Shown: in pieces, positions 11,781 through 25,400 of the stretch
Position numbering within the stretch: the first letter of the stretch is position 1
How the letters are laid out: every line of letters begins with the position of its first letter
Assembly (NCBI RefSeq): GCF_036588685.1
Contig: NC_086386.1
Span: forward strand, 46,857,878 to 46,921,877
DNA from: Mytilus trossulus
Lineage: Eukaryota; Mollusca; Bivalvia; Mytilida; Mytilidae
Reading direction: 5' to 3'
DNA length: 64,000 nucleotides
Position numbers and translations under genes: made by a program
The notes under the pieces: generated by a model
Database searches by the model: none
Seen by the model: the letters and a program-made list of their open reading frames with translations, nothing else
What the model was told of the DNA's origin: nothing

Positions 11781-14700
11781 TCATGAGTTTCCTTCTTTGT
11801 TATCACTGGTCTTTGACACTATCACATGATCACCATCACCTGGATGTGTGGTTGCTATGGAGACATTTCCTGTTGAGATAAGTTTATTGACAGTCTGAAT
11901 CATGCCAACGTTTTGATTTGATTGTCCGGCTGCAGCACCTACTGTTGCTAACCGCATGCCAGCAGGTGGCGTTATAATTCTTGCATAAACAGGTGTAGTT
12001 TTATTTTTAGCACCAGCTTTCCCTTGAACAGTGGCAGTGTTATGAACAATTTGTCCAGTGGAAACTAAATTTGCTCCAGATTGTTGAAGATTAGGCTGAG
12101 ATATAAGTAAAGTAGCTTGTCCTGGTTTTAATCCAGCTTGTTGTCCCAGCATTGTACGAACAACTTGAATATTTTGTCCTGGTTTAGCTCCTGCAGCTGT
12201 CATAAAAATGGGTGCTGCTCCACCTATAATTATAAAGATAGTTCTAAACTCAACATCATGAAAATAACAGAAAGTGGCTTTTACTGTTAAGTTCTTTTAT
12301 GCTGTGCTAAATTTCAATTTTAAGTAATAAATTTGGAGAATTTGTATTACTGACCAAATATGAAAATTTTATCTTTTCTGAAGACAAAGTAATTTCTTAA
12401 ACTTAATATTTTTTTCCAACAATATCTGGCAATAAACATATCTGGATTGTGAAATTCAAAGGTATGAAGTATATTTCTCTATAAGTCTCTTGTGGAGAGT
12501 TGTCTCATTGACAATCATACCACATCTTCTTTTTTATATTACCTCACACTCATATGACTGAGGGGACAGACAGGGCCATATAATCTGCATGGCAAAAGTG
12601 ACCGGATTTGAGAAATAAAACAGCTTACAAAATATCACTGACCTAACCTTAGTGGTTCATCTTAATCTGACCTAATCACCAATCATTAACATGAAAGCAA
12701 AGCAAAAGTTTTAGTCAATAATAGACCATGAATTAAGTATCTAAGTCGAAAAAACTCCATGGAAATGAGACGAGCAATACTAATCCGAATGCATATCAAA
12801 CATCACTGACTACTAGAGGTTCCCCTGACACCAACCTAATCACAAACCAATACATTTCTGACACCACCGCCACCTGATGCACCCCTTTGCCTTTCCTTCA
12901 TGATTTCAGCAAGGCTGAACAAAAACTATTGCTTTTAATATCATAATGCAATAAAATCTGTCAGCATATAAGTGTCTATCATGTGAAACGAAAGAAGTTT
13001 AGAGGTTTTCCATTAAAATGTATGTGGAAGGGTAGGAAAGGACTTTCAAAATATCCCTACAACCAAGAACCATTTTTTAGATGATTTTGCATAATGGTAA
13101 TAGACTCACACTGAAAAAAGACCCATTACTCACCATTCAGTAATTAAACTTCCCGAATACATTTTAATTGAATAGCCCTTATGCAGTCTTTAACAAATTA
13201 GTTTGGAATGTGTCTAATACAAAAAAATACTGTGGATTCATTAATATTCGTTGGATACCAATTTTCATGGATTTCGTGGGTATAGGAGAATCACGAATTC
13301 AAATATTCAAAGAATTACAAATTTTCTAAAGGAATGAGTGTAGACTTTGTCAAAACCATGAAATTAAATATCCACGAATATGTAAATTCTCCTCAAACCA
13401 CGAAAATTGGTACCCACAAAAATAAATGAATCCACAGTTCATAAATCAATCAAACTATTAAAATGAGAGACAATTTTAGTTCCTAATTTTGCATAGGATT
13501 TATACAAGACAACATTAAGTACAAGATTGCTAATACATTACATACACCGCTAATATCATATTAAATATACAAGCATAATTACCATGCTGAGTTATTTGAG
13601 ATTGAGATACGGCTGATCCTGAGGGTACCAGAAATTGTGTTGATAGTAAACCAGACTGTCCAGCAGTAACTACTTTAGTCTGGGGGTTGGTTGCCTGTCT
13701 GAGAGCCAGGTTACCAGGAGTTAACTGAGTGACCATTATTCCTGGATGAGAAGGGGTCACAACCTTTGGTTGACCGACAGAAGAGGAGACACCTGTTGTT
13801 ATAACATTTGTCAATGGACTACCTGTTCTGTTGGCTTCTGAATGCCCTGTAAAGTGGATGATTTGTTTTTACTTATTTCTCTTATAATCTAATAGAAAAA
13901 TTAACACTTATAAAGCAGTTATAACCTACACAATATCGATTAATCTTCAACCTTAACCACAAGACCACCAGCCCAGGCTTGTATAATTGCTTTCAGCCTT
14001 GTAAAATTCTTCTCTATAAGCCTACAGATTCCAACAAAATTTTTCGGAAAATTAAGCTTCAGGCTTGTGGATTCAAATGTTAATCATGAAGACTGCCGGA
14101 TTTTCTAGGATTGCTTGAATGTTGGTTGCTTAAAGTCAGATATTCTAGGATTTTATGCTTGTAATTGAATGGATTGAACAGGTGAGGGCCCAATTGCTCA
14201 CGTTAAAGTCACTATATCTTTATAAGTCAACAAATTTGACCACTGGAGTTGAATTGTATTCACAATTTACTAATTTACACATACAAATCTAGCCTACAGT
14301 TCAACTAACTTCATTTTAAAATTGGTTTTGATTACTGTCCTTTATAACATAAGAACTTGATAATTACCTGGTACAGGGGTTTTATTCTGTGCCAAGGTCA
14401 TGACTCCTGTTCCTCCAGCCTGAGGTATTATGCTTATGGTGGGAAGTCCTCCCTGTATGAGCCCCATTTGTTGCGGACCTTTTCCTGCGATATGTACAAT
14501 TTGACCTCTCGGTTTACCAGTTAAATGGATTGGTTTTCCAGCCATTACATTACCACCTAATAATAAAGAAGAAAAAATCACTTTCAATGTTGCTGGCATA
14601 TTTTTATTATATATATCTGTAAATCCTAAAATAAAGATAACATGAAATAACATTTATCTGCTTTTCATGAATACCAGATTCTACTTAAAAACTACTTCAA

Positions 14701-16443
14701 AATTTTCTCAATCAATTTCTACTCTCAGAATTTTTTAAAAGTGTAATATACAAACTGGTTGGGCTATTTTAGAAATGATGGAACACAATAAGCAATTGGG
14801 ATCATAAGGTACTTTACTTACTTTTTTTTTGCTTTCTTTGTGGTTTCATAATATATAGAAGTCAAGAACAAGTTAATATGTATAAATGGTGGAATCTGCA
14901 AAGCGGGTCTTCCAATATATCAGTGTTTCTATTTCTGAATCAGACCTTATAGAACAAAATGTTAATTCCAGCAGTAGTATTTGTACCAATTTCTAGATGA
15001 ACCTTTTCATCAGAACAGAGATAAAATGTTTGGATAGTGCAGCGTCTACATTACATTTGGATATTATTTCTATACTACTTACCTTGTATTTTTAGCGTAG
15101 CATTGGTTAAAGACCCCTGATTAGGGTTCTGTGCTCTTTGGGCAGCTAAAAGATTACTGACATTGACCATCTGGTTCCCTCCTATTTGTTGTACGAGTCT
15201 GGCCACTAGAGGAGCACCTGCTCCTGATGACTGGATCAATGAAGATAATGAAGTTGCTGTCACTACACCAGACTGAGGAGTGTGTAATCGTGTTGGGACA
15301 GGGGATCCAGGAGTAGGGGTACCAGCAGGAGATTGTTGAGGAACAGGAGAACCAGCGGAGGCTTGTCGCTGTATCAACTGTGGCCTTATAGCGGAAGCTA
15401 GACTTTGTGTTATAGCTTGAGATACTGGAGATGAGGCATCAGCAACGGAAGCCTGCAAACTTTGAAGTATACTGAGTGGTAATTGTTTGAGAAGATTTTC
15501 TCCTTTGAGTTGTGTCACATTTGTAGGCTGGGGACTTGTTATATCATTACCAGATTTGGCTGAAAAGAAAAATCAGTTTAACATGACAAAGGGAAGGTTT
15601 TGATAAAGGACATGTATGATAATACCACTTCACATGCCCCTTGAATTCAAAATCAATTATAAATCTAATAAATAAAAAGCTTCACAAATGCTTAAGATGT
15701 TTTAATTACATTAAGCTGTCTAAAATCAGTCTTCTTGTTTTTTTAATAGTGCCTTTGGTATTAGATAAAGGGCTTTACATTTCTGCAATTAATGAAAACT
15801 GATAAAATTTTGAAATCTTGTCACTAATACTTATATATTAAGAATGATATTTTGCCTGATATAAAAGCAAAAGTGTGTATTTAAAGTTTTTCAATATTGC
15901 AAAAAAATCATTTATTTGTAGAACTAATCTTTCAAATTGATAAAATATTACTACAATATGATCCATGTTGTACATGTGCACATTATAATCAGGTTACTCA
16001 CCTAATTTAGCAGCATTACTTGCTTGTTGAGCTGCAGCCACTTGTTGTAACTTCTGTTGAAGTTGTTTCTGTTGTTGAAGTTGTTGTAACTGATACTGTT
16101 GAAGCTGGAATCTTATCGTAGCTCCAGTCGGAGAGGACATTATATTAGCACTTGTTACTTGATTAGCTCTCGTAGAAGCTATAGTTGTAATTGGTAAGGT
16201 TACATTCACTGAACTCTGAGTGGCATTGGCAGCGGTGGCATTCTTTAAGGCAGCTGCCACGGTTCTGGCTCCTACATTTGATGTTCTGGGACTCTGGTTT
16301 ACTAATGGGTTATTGATTTTAGGACTTTGAACAGCTGAAGACATGGGTTGTGGAGAACTAAGGGACTCTGGGTTACTATTTACACTAGTTTTTAGACTTG
16401 TGACAGTCTGTGCATTCTGTTGGGCTGCAGTATCTTTTAATTT
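11781..16443 (-). other. NFRKB: NFRKB exons 20-24: low-complexity Gln/Thr/Ala-rich C-terminus
   Basis: Five long exons encode residues about 733-1336. Exon 20 has a polyglutamine-type run (QLQQYQLQQLQQQKQLQQ) followed by VAAAQQASNAAK. Exon 21 has an SPVPQQSPAGTPTPGSPVP segment. Exons 22-24 are glycine, threonine and glutamine rich (GGTGVMTLAQNKTPVPG, TKVVTAGQSGLLSTQ, AGMRLATVGAAAGQ). The stop TGA lies at the minus-strand position 11783-11781. The human C-terminus has the same character with little alignable sequence. All these exons end or begin in phase 1, so individual exons could be skipped without a frame break. Confidence 0.85.
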
Positions 16444-19400
16444 CTGAAACAGATAATATCACAAAAATTCAAATACACTTTCAATACTGACATGTTTTCC
16501 AATTACTTATTTATTCTTTTGGTTCATTTTAGTATGAGATCATAATGAAAATGATTACCTGATAATCAATAATATTGCTGTTGTGCTTGGTTTGTTAAGG
16601 TATCAAATAGGCTGTTCACAATAACATATATTTAATGTCATCTTGTTTTCAATAAGATTTAAAAGTGACCCAGCGGGTCAAAATTCCCATCAATTAGATA
16701 TTTTATTTTTTCATTATTAAGGTTTAATTGAAATAAAAAGTTCAAACACTAACAAGGTCTTTTTTGCTTGTATTATTAGTTACATAGTGTGCTAGTGACC
16801 TAATTCGTTATATCTGGGGTTAGTAAATTCCATATGGGGTGAGAGTGAAGCTGGAATCCTCATATGGAATTTACTGACCCCATATATACCTAATTACGTC
16901 ACTAGCACACTATGTAACGAATTTATCTTGATGACTATCTTAACGTGTAAAAAGACTAGTGACCTATCAAAATGAACAAGTCTCCAATACAGTTAGCATT
17001 AACATGGTTAAGAAACTACTTCCTATGCCAGGTCCTACAAAAACATATGCCAACAATGACAACTTGTTAGATTTAAATGTGTTTTATGAATTAATTTCAC
17101 TTTATCATCACTTTCTTCGTCTGTTGAAACCTTTATGATTTTTTCTCAGTACTGTTTTGTTTTTCTAAAGGGACGTAACACCACTTCTAACCATGTATGA
17201 AATAAGCCCCGCCTCCTTATTACCGTATTTGGAATATAAAGGGACATAACTCCACTACTAACCATGTATGAAATAAGCCCCTCCTCCCAACTACCCTAAT
17301 ATTAAATATACATGGTTTTCACAAGCTTTTAACCTATCATATTCCTAGAAATGTATAGGAGGAAAGATAAAAGATAAGCCGACCAACTAAGGGTTTCAAT
17401 GATATGCTAGTTATTTTCAATAACTTACAGCTTTGCTAGATTTGGGTTTACTGGTTTGTGCTAGAGATTTCTTTGCTTTCTGTGCAGCACCATGTGCCTG
17501 GTGGATTCGTTCTAAAAATAGAAATGAAATTACAACAGTGTTATATGATTCATTTTTTAATGATTAATATTGTAATAATAATCCATAAATTTTACATTTC
17601 TTTGATATAAGCCAAAATACGGGAAGTATATCTGCTCATTTGTGCTTTTGTGTTTTTATCTCATAATTGCATGTATCAGTTTGTGTTTAACTTGTAAGAT
17701 GCTTAAAGAGCTTTTGTGCTGCATGTTTATATACTGATTGAACTCTTGCTTTATATGTTTAATGTTGTGTGCATGACTCGATATGTATGTTTTGTTTTAC
17801 TTGTTGTTATGTCGTTTTTGAAAGCTCTTCAGAGCTTTGTTTGTAGTTGCTTGCTTATACCGACTCTAAATAAAGCTTTATGTCTAATGTCTCATAATAA
17901 ATATTCATTGCTTTGTGATTTTTTTCCGTCATTTTGAACTTTCAACAACTATCAATCAACAGTAAGGAAAAAAATGTTTACTTTTTATGCTCTGCAATCG
18001 AGATACACTGATATTTTCCATATTAAAAAATAATAAATAATATACAATTATTTATTTAAATCATCAGAACTAAGGGTTTTTGATAAAAAAAAAAATCAAA
18101 AAAATCAAAAAAAAATCATTTTAATCAAAAAATTGAAAACTTACCAAATTCATTTTCTGTTCTGTTTCTGTGGAGATAGATCCACAATTTTCTGTTTACA
18201 TCATATTTAACACAGGGATCCTTTTCTGAATGCAGTCTGTCTAGAGCACCACTGACTACCACATTTAGCTGAAACAGTCATCTTTAATTATATCTACAAT
18301 AACTTTACTTTAGCTTTAAAATAAAAACATGTTGTACAATGCTAAGAAATAGATAGAATACAATTTGAGGCTTTACCAAAAAATCAATCAATCACAATAC
18401 TTATTCTTTTTTTACTGCAACTCTTACAAATCAGATATTGACATCAAAACCATCAATTTTGAATTTGAAGCAGACGACATGTAAAAATCAGCCAAACAGT
18501 TTTCTTTTTTGCCGTTATAAATTAACACTATGAAAACACATTGTACATGTCATTAACAAGACGATATACAGTCAGTGGCAATATCACAAATGAACATATG
18601 GATAGTTTGTGGACAGTTGTCTCATTGGCAATCATACCACATCTTTTTTATATATGATTAATGCAGTTCGACAGTGCAAAATACCAAGGTTTCAGTATTA
18701 ACTTAACATGTTGATAGTTACAAAATGAAATATATTTGTTTACCTATTAAAGTCTGAAACCCTTACATAAGTTTTCTGAATTGGCGTTTTCTTATTCAAG
18801 ATTTGAATGCTAATATTGTTGTCTTTCTCTAATCATGGTTTATTGTTTTTCAGTTCTCGGTGTAACCTTTTTTTTTCTATGCTTACTTTTGTATGTAATA
18901 TGTTATATTAATACCTGTGCATCAGTTACACCTGGAGCTAAGTACTGAGAATCTTTTAATAATTCACAAATATCTCCTCGTGTACCTTCACCATTGGGAA
19001 GTCTAGCAGAGGCATCTCTTACTGAATAAAAAATGAAAAAAAAAATGAAAATAAATTCTATGTTTTCTCTTGATAATTTTTATATTGTAAATTTTGTTTG
19101 TTATAACTCATTGATTCCAGTTCAAAGGCTGCAAAAACACTTGTCTCCATCAAATTTGTCAAGGAGACAAGAAGGGAGGATTGTGTTTTGAAATACTTAT
19201 ATATATGTCTCTATTCTTCATTGTTCTTATGGGATCACTTCTTTGTCCTATAGAGTATGCAGCTTGTAACACGTATCTCATTGGCATTTTCATATCATAG
19301 AGCTACATTAACTTGTATCTTGCTCACAACAAAGTAATCAGTAAGAGATACTATGAAATATAAATATACTGCAATCATACAAGTATCATATTTATCGAGT

Positions 19401-22400
19401 GTTTCAATAAAAAATTCTCTGGATAAAATTTTTACACATATCAATGAAAATTGACTGTTGTACCTTAAACAACATCAGTTCAATAGGCTTATAGTGCAAC
19501 AAGCTTACACATATCTTACAATTCTTAGAATTTATAGAATTAAATTTACATAGGAAACATTTCACAAATTTATTATACACTTCTTTTTCATAAGTTTTAA
19601 GAGTCAATGCTCTTCAACTTCATAATTTATTTGGCCTTTTTAACATTTTTGGATTCGAGCGTCACTGATGAGTCTTTTGTAGACGAAACGTGCGTCTGGC
19701 ATATATACTAAATTTAGTCCAGGTAGCTATGATGAGTTTATTCACTTACCTAGGGTTAATATAGTAACAAATGCAGGCCTAGAGGACACCAGTAATGCAT
19801 GCTCCCTGGCCTTGTTTAAAGCACTTTCTTTTGTATAAACACCTTTTACTGGACCAACAACAGATTCATATCCATGTAATTTATATGTGAAAGACTTATG
19901 GGGATTTTCAAATCTCCGTCGCTCCTAAAATATAAATTTGAGTTTATCATCTGTAATAACATGATTAACAAATAGATCTATAATTAGCAATATGCTCAGC
20001 TATTAAAGATTTTAGTTCCTAAATTAGTCAAGTTTTCTTTTAACTAGCATAACTTACATACAAGAGCTATTTGGAAGCTTTTAGTACTTGCTCAACATCA
20101 TTCGAATGTTTGTTTAAACCAGGTTGTAAACTGTTAAAATGTTTCATTGAAGTTTATCCCATATATTTGTTTCAATCAATATACTTCTTAATAAGGTACT
20201 TGTGAACACACTTTAGACTGAAGTAAATGTAAGCATTCTCTGATAAGGTGTTTACCGCCATTGTTTTTTATGTGAAGTTGCACAAGAAATATGAATTAGC
20301 CACCTAACTTTTCTAGATGGACTTTCATGATGCATATATGAGGGGGGATAGGAGGGGTCCTGATCCCGAAATCCCAGACTTAAAAAAACGAAATCCCGAG
20401 GTCCCGAAATTTAAATAAAGTAAATCCCGACCTCCTGAAATCCGAAAAAAAGGATTCCTGGATCCCGAAAGGGTCAATCCCGAAATCCCGAGCTTAAAAA
20501 AATCGATCCCGGAGTCCTGATAAAGGTCCTATCCCCCTCATGTATAGATAAAAGAGATTGCCTTTGAGAAATAACCAATATTTGAACCACAACAAATGAA
20601 GTATTTAGTCTTTACTGTGATTATTTCTGTCTCTTGTTGAGAACTTTTAAATTGTATCAAGTATCAGGCAGAAATTTTATTAACTTAATGACCTTTCTTT
20701 TTCATTCAAAAAATGCATTTTTTGGCGATATTATTTTCACGGAAAATAGACAATTTTTTTCAGAAACATAAAATTGACTCATACCTGTTCCCTAAATAAT
20801 CCTTTTTCATCTTCAGTAGTGGCCCGCACCACAAATGTTGTTTTTCTACAATAAAAAAATACATTCTTAATAAAAACTGTAAGATTGCTAGAATCAAGCA
20901 TAGCAATAGAATTATCATTATTTTAAATCTAATTGTCTCTGAAATGCATTGTACTCTACAGTCGATGAAAAATTGTAAGGAGATGATTAATCTACCAGAT
21001 TGCCACACTTCATTACAATAGGGAGACAAGAAATGAAATCCTTTAATAACATTAATGCTAACAATGAGTGGATGATGAAAAGTATCTAATTACAAGGTAT
21101 GATCCAATAAGAACAGATTGATTCCTTTGATAATACTTACGATCTAGGTGGTGGTGGAGATCCATCTCTTCCGTCTTCCTCTGTGCCTGTAAGTTTTTTA
21201 TTGGTCATCCAATGTTTAAAAAATTGGGCCAACTTATCATCAGAATCTCTGCCTGCACCTATCCAGGTCCATTGCTGGGCTCTTTCTTTATAATCCAAAA
21301 ACGGTACAAAATTATCAGGAACTGCACCTACAATAACCAAAATTCATTAATTTCTTACACATTTTATATAATATATTCAGTGGTTTTCAACATGCAGACT
21401 TTTTATACGTTCAGGTATTTCACATCCAATTTTTTATGGAAATATTCTTTATAAAGCACAAAGGTGTCAGTATTCACCTCATAAACTTACAAAACCTTTG
21501 AATAGACTTATTAAAAAGGGATATAATTACGATACTGTTGTCAAGTCATTAAAGATTGCATATTTTGGCGTTAATATTGAGTCACTGATAAGGTCTTTGC
21601 GTCGGAACTAAACACATTTATTCTAAAAACAGTTGTTGGCATGACACGGGTTATGTTCTTCTCATATATGTTATGATGGTATGATACTAAACCCCTTACA
21701 GGAAGGATTGTGCCTGATGTTCATATGATGAAATCATAATCTTTCAGTCAGTTTAATTGAAGTCTGGAGCTGGCATGTCAGTTAACTGCTAGTAGTCTGT
21801 TGTTATTTATGTATTATTGTCATTTTGTTTATTTTCTTTGGTTACATCTTCTGACATCAGACTCGGACTTCTCTTGAACTGAATTTTAATGTGCGTATTG
21901 TTATGCTTTTACTTTTCTACACTGGTTAGAGGTATAGGGGGAGGGTTGAGATCTCACAAACATGTTTAACCCCGCCGCATTTTTGCGCCTGTCCCAAGTC
22001 AGGAGCCTCTGGCCTTTGTTAGTCTTGTATTTTTTAAATTTTAGTTTCTTGTGTACAATTTGGAAATTAGTATGGCGTTCATTATCACTGAACTAGTATA
22101 TATTTGTTTAGGGGCCAGCTGAAGGACGCCTCCGGGTGCGGGAATTTCTCGCTACATTGAAGACCTGTTGGTGACCTTCTGCTGTTGTGTTTATTTATTT
22201 TGGTCGGGTTGTTGTCTCTTTGACACATTCCCCATTTCCATTCTCAATTTTATTCAATCTGTTTCTTCATTTTACAATCAATAGAATTTTTTAAAACAGG
22301 TGCCCCTTAAGATCTTGGTCAATTTTTCTGCAGTAAAAGTGTTTTCAAACATTATTAAAACTTGAATCTTCAGGACATTCAAATATTTTTTGTTTTATTT

Positions 22401-25400
22401 CATTTGGTTAAGTTATTTTTCGAAGACATATGAAAGTTGGCGTAGATAAAAAACCTTACGCCATATAGCTAGAAATCCGCTTTCTGGCTGTCATTCAAAA
22501 TGATAGGTCATATTGTCTTTTATTGTATGAACAAACGAAAAACTGCATATGAAATTACAGCAGATTTCAGTCAGTATGTAGGTAATGGTAATATTTTGGT
22601 TAGCTTGCTTGTTAGCTGAACCATGAAGTCATTGTTAGGTAAGGTATACTACCCTTCTTTTAAAGTAGCTTAGTCCTACAGAGAGATAAATTGGTTATCT
22701 GTTGGGCTAGTCTTCTATTAAAGGAGGGTAGTTTACCTAACCTAACAATGACTTCACGGTTCAGCTAACAAACAAGCTAACCAAAGATATTACCATTAGC
22801 TACATACTCACTGAAATCTGCTGTAACATAAAACTTTGTTTCCTTCTTTATATGACTTAAGGTAGTACTCAACACTTTCACTAAAATTAATTTGGCTCGT
22901 TTAATTTTCATAAAATTTAGACAATGTATTTACTTTGACCCATTAACAAAAATATAAAAATTTCAAAAATTTGGAACCAACCGTTTTGTCAGAAAAATGA
23001 CACTGGTTATATAGCAGTTTGACAAACACCAATTTTGATAATTGAGAAGCTTTATATTCCCTTTACAACACAACGTAACTAAAACGTTTAGCTGACTTTA
23101 AATTCAAAAGCATTTATTGCACATTAGACACCACATAAAACTGATGTTACTACATTGGTATCATCCCAACCCAAAATGAAGTGGAGAACATCCTAAACAG
23201 TTCAAGGAACTTGAAGGTTCAGAACTTTAGATTGAAGTTAATTTAAGGTTTACCTATAAGTTCTCCAGCTAAGAACTTGAGGGCTGAAGTAACAGTGTCA
23301 ACCCAGTTAGTTTCCAGTTTTGTCCAGGCCATTGAACTCCAACTGGGAGATTCTTGTAATTCTCGTACCTTTTCCTCTATCTGTTAAAAGAAAAGTCATT
23401 ATATATATTATCTGATTAGAGTAGGAAATTATCTGCTCTGGTAAATACTTTAAAATCAGAAATTATTACATGCATTTATAATTGCAATTTTTAAATGGAC
23501 CAAAATGTGACTCTATATTTCAAGTTCAGGAAAACCTGGATACTTCATGAATGTACTAACTTAGGTATCACAGTTCTGAATGTGACTTCTAATTTTTGTG
23601 ATACCAACATTGTCGCATTATTCAAAATAATAAAAACGTCAAAAAATGTTAAACTCATTCCCTTACTTTTTTCTGTAACAAAGTAATTTTCATTTGCTTG
23701 TAATAGGACTTTTTCTATCTTTCCACATACATTTTTAATGGAATCAATAAAAAGAATCTACTTGTAAATGAAAAGAAATATCGGTATCATCAATAAGACA
23801 GTCAATGACTATCTCTTTACCTTGGCAGTGCTTCCTTTACCATCCGAGAAATCTATCAATAAATCTCTGACCAAACTGAAGAAGTTGTTCTGTTTTGCAA
23901 TTATTGTGTTAGATCTATAGGATCTGAAAAATATACAGTACCAATTTTAATGGATATGTATGACAAGCATTACAATACATTTTATCAACAATATATTTTA
24001 TAGACAAGATTATATCAGCTTGCTAATCAATGATGAATTTAATAGTGATACGATTTCATTTTTTAATACATTAGTGTATAAAATGAATCCTTTTCAACCT
24101 CATCATAACATACAGACCCAAAGAGGAATGTTTTAACTATGGGTGGGTGCGAGATACTTTTTGCATTATGAAATATAAGTCAAATTCAAAAATGGCCTCT
24201 ATAGGTGTTCAACCCTACTTTCCAAGTGTTTTCCCTGGTTCATTACATGTTTTAATGCAACAGCCCTGATAACATGTATCTGTACATTGTTTGTTTATGT
24301 AATTTATACGTGTTTCTCATTGTTTTTTTTATATAGATTAGACCGTTGGTTTTCCCGTTTGAATGGTTTTACACTAGTAATTTTGGGGCCCTTTATAGCT
24401 TGTTGTTCGGTGTGAGCCAAGGCTCTGTGTTGAAGGCCGTACATTAACCTATAATGGTTTACCTTTTTTTAAATTGTTATTTGGATGGAGAGTTGTCTCA
24501 TTGGCACTCACACCACATCTTCCTATATCTATTGTGTATAACTTGTAGGTTGCACTCTGTAAATACAGCTGTTTCTCAAACCACGCCTCTTTTGGGGAAA
24601 TATATAATATTCATTCATAATTTGATTTGTGACATACTGGTTCCCAGATATGATTTCTATGTTTCATCTCATAGAGAAATATCTTGGGACTGTTATCAGT
24701 ACAAAAACATACCATTGTGGTGAAAAATGAATTCTGAAGTAGGCAAAAAGTAAATATATGGGAAGTACACAATTTAATTATAAGTTTAACCTGTAACAAG
24801 TTGAGGGCATACAACTCATTAATGTTGAAAATGTGCCACACAGCCCTAAGTTTTGACCTTTGGATAAAATAGTAGTGTATATCAATTTTCTACTCTAGGA
24901 TATAATTTTCTCACAATTTCATAGCAAAAATGTCACAGTTAAAGTTTCTATGGGATATTGAATTGTCTATATTTATAGAAATGCAACCTTTAGCAATGAA
25001 AAATACATTTAAAACTTACTCTGGCAGAGAATATTCTGACATGTTATCTATTTCCGTTTTGAAGAACGAGTCTCCTATTCCACTTCCCTCCTCATCGGTG
25101 AAATTAGATCTACTTGGAGTGGATTGTTCCGATCTTATATCTTTTTCTTTTTTCAATTTCTTCTCTGCTCTTTCCTTCATTCTTAATTTCTTCCGTTTAC
25201 TTAATGATATACTTGAATTTGAAGAAGCTAAAAATAACACAAGCCCATCAAAATATCTTTCATCAAAGTAAAAAAACTTACAGTATTCGAATAACTTCTT
25301 TTGAGTGAGTCAATAATCACTATTATATAATTGTCCAAGATTAAAACTTTGAGAGACATTTTACTTTCTTCTAATTATAACAACTTGTGTAAAAAGGTCT

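Larger units (their letters stand above)
17429..23923 (-). other. NFRKB: NFRKB exons 12-19: winged-helix-like block
   Basis: Eight exons encode residues about 410-732, the best conserved part. Recognisable stretches are NNFFSLVRDLLIDF (exon 12), LDYKERAQQWTWIG (exon 14; human FKEKTQQWKLLG), KSFTYKLHGYESVVGPVKGV (exon 16), VRDASARLPNGEGTR and ICELLKDSQYLAP (exon 17), VVSGALDRLHSEKDPCVKYD and RKLWIYLHRNR (exon 18) and ERIHQAHGAAQKAKK (exon 19). The domain has a winged-helix fold and is thought to mediate protein contacts in INO80. Confidence 0.85.

Noticed and set aside
20760-21029. 89-codon minus frame read as a membrane protein
   Set aside because: Only its last part (20785-20845) is NFRKB exon 15, and in another frame; the rest is intron.
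25114-25308. Plus-strand frames over NFRKB exon 11
   Set aside because: Antisense shadows of the Lys/Glu-rich exon; the minus frame fits the family and the splice borders.
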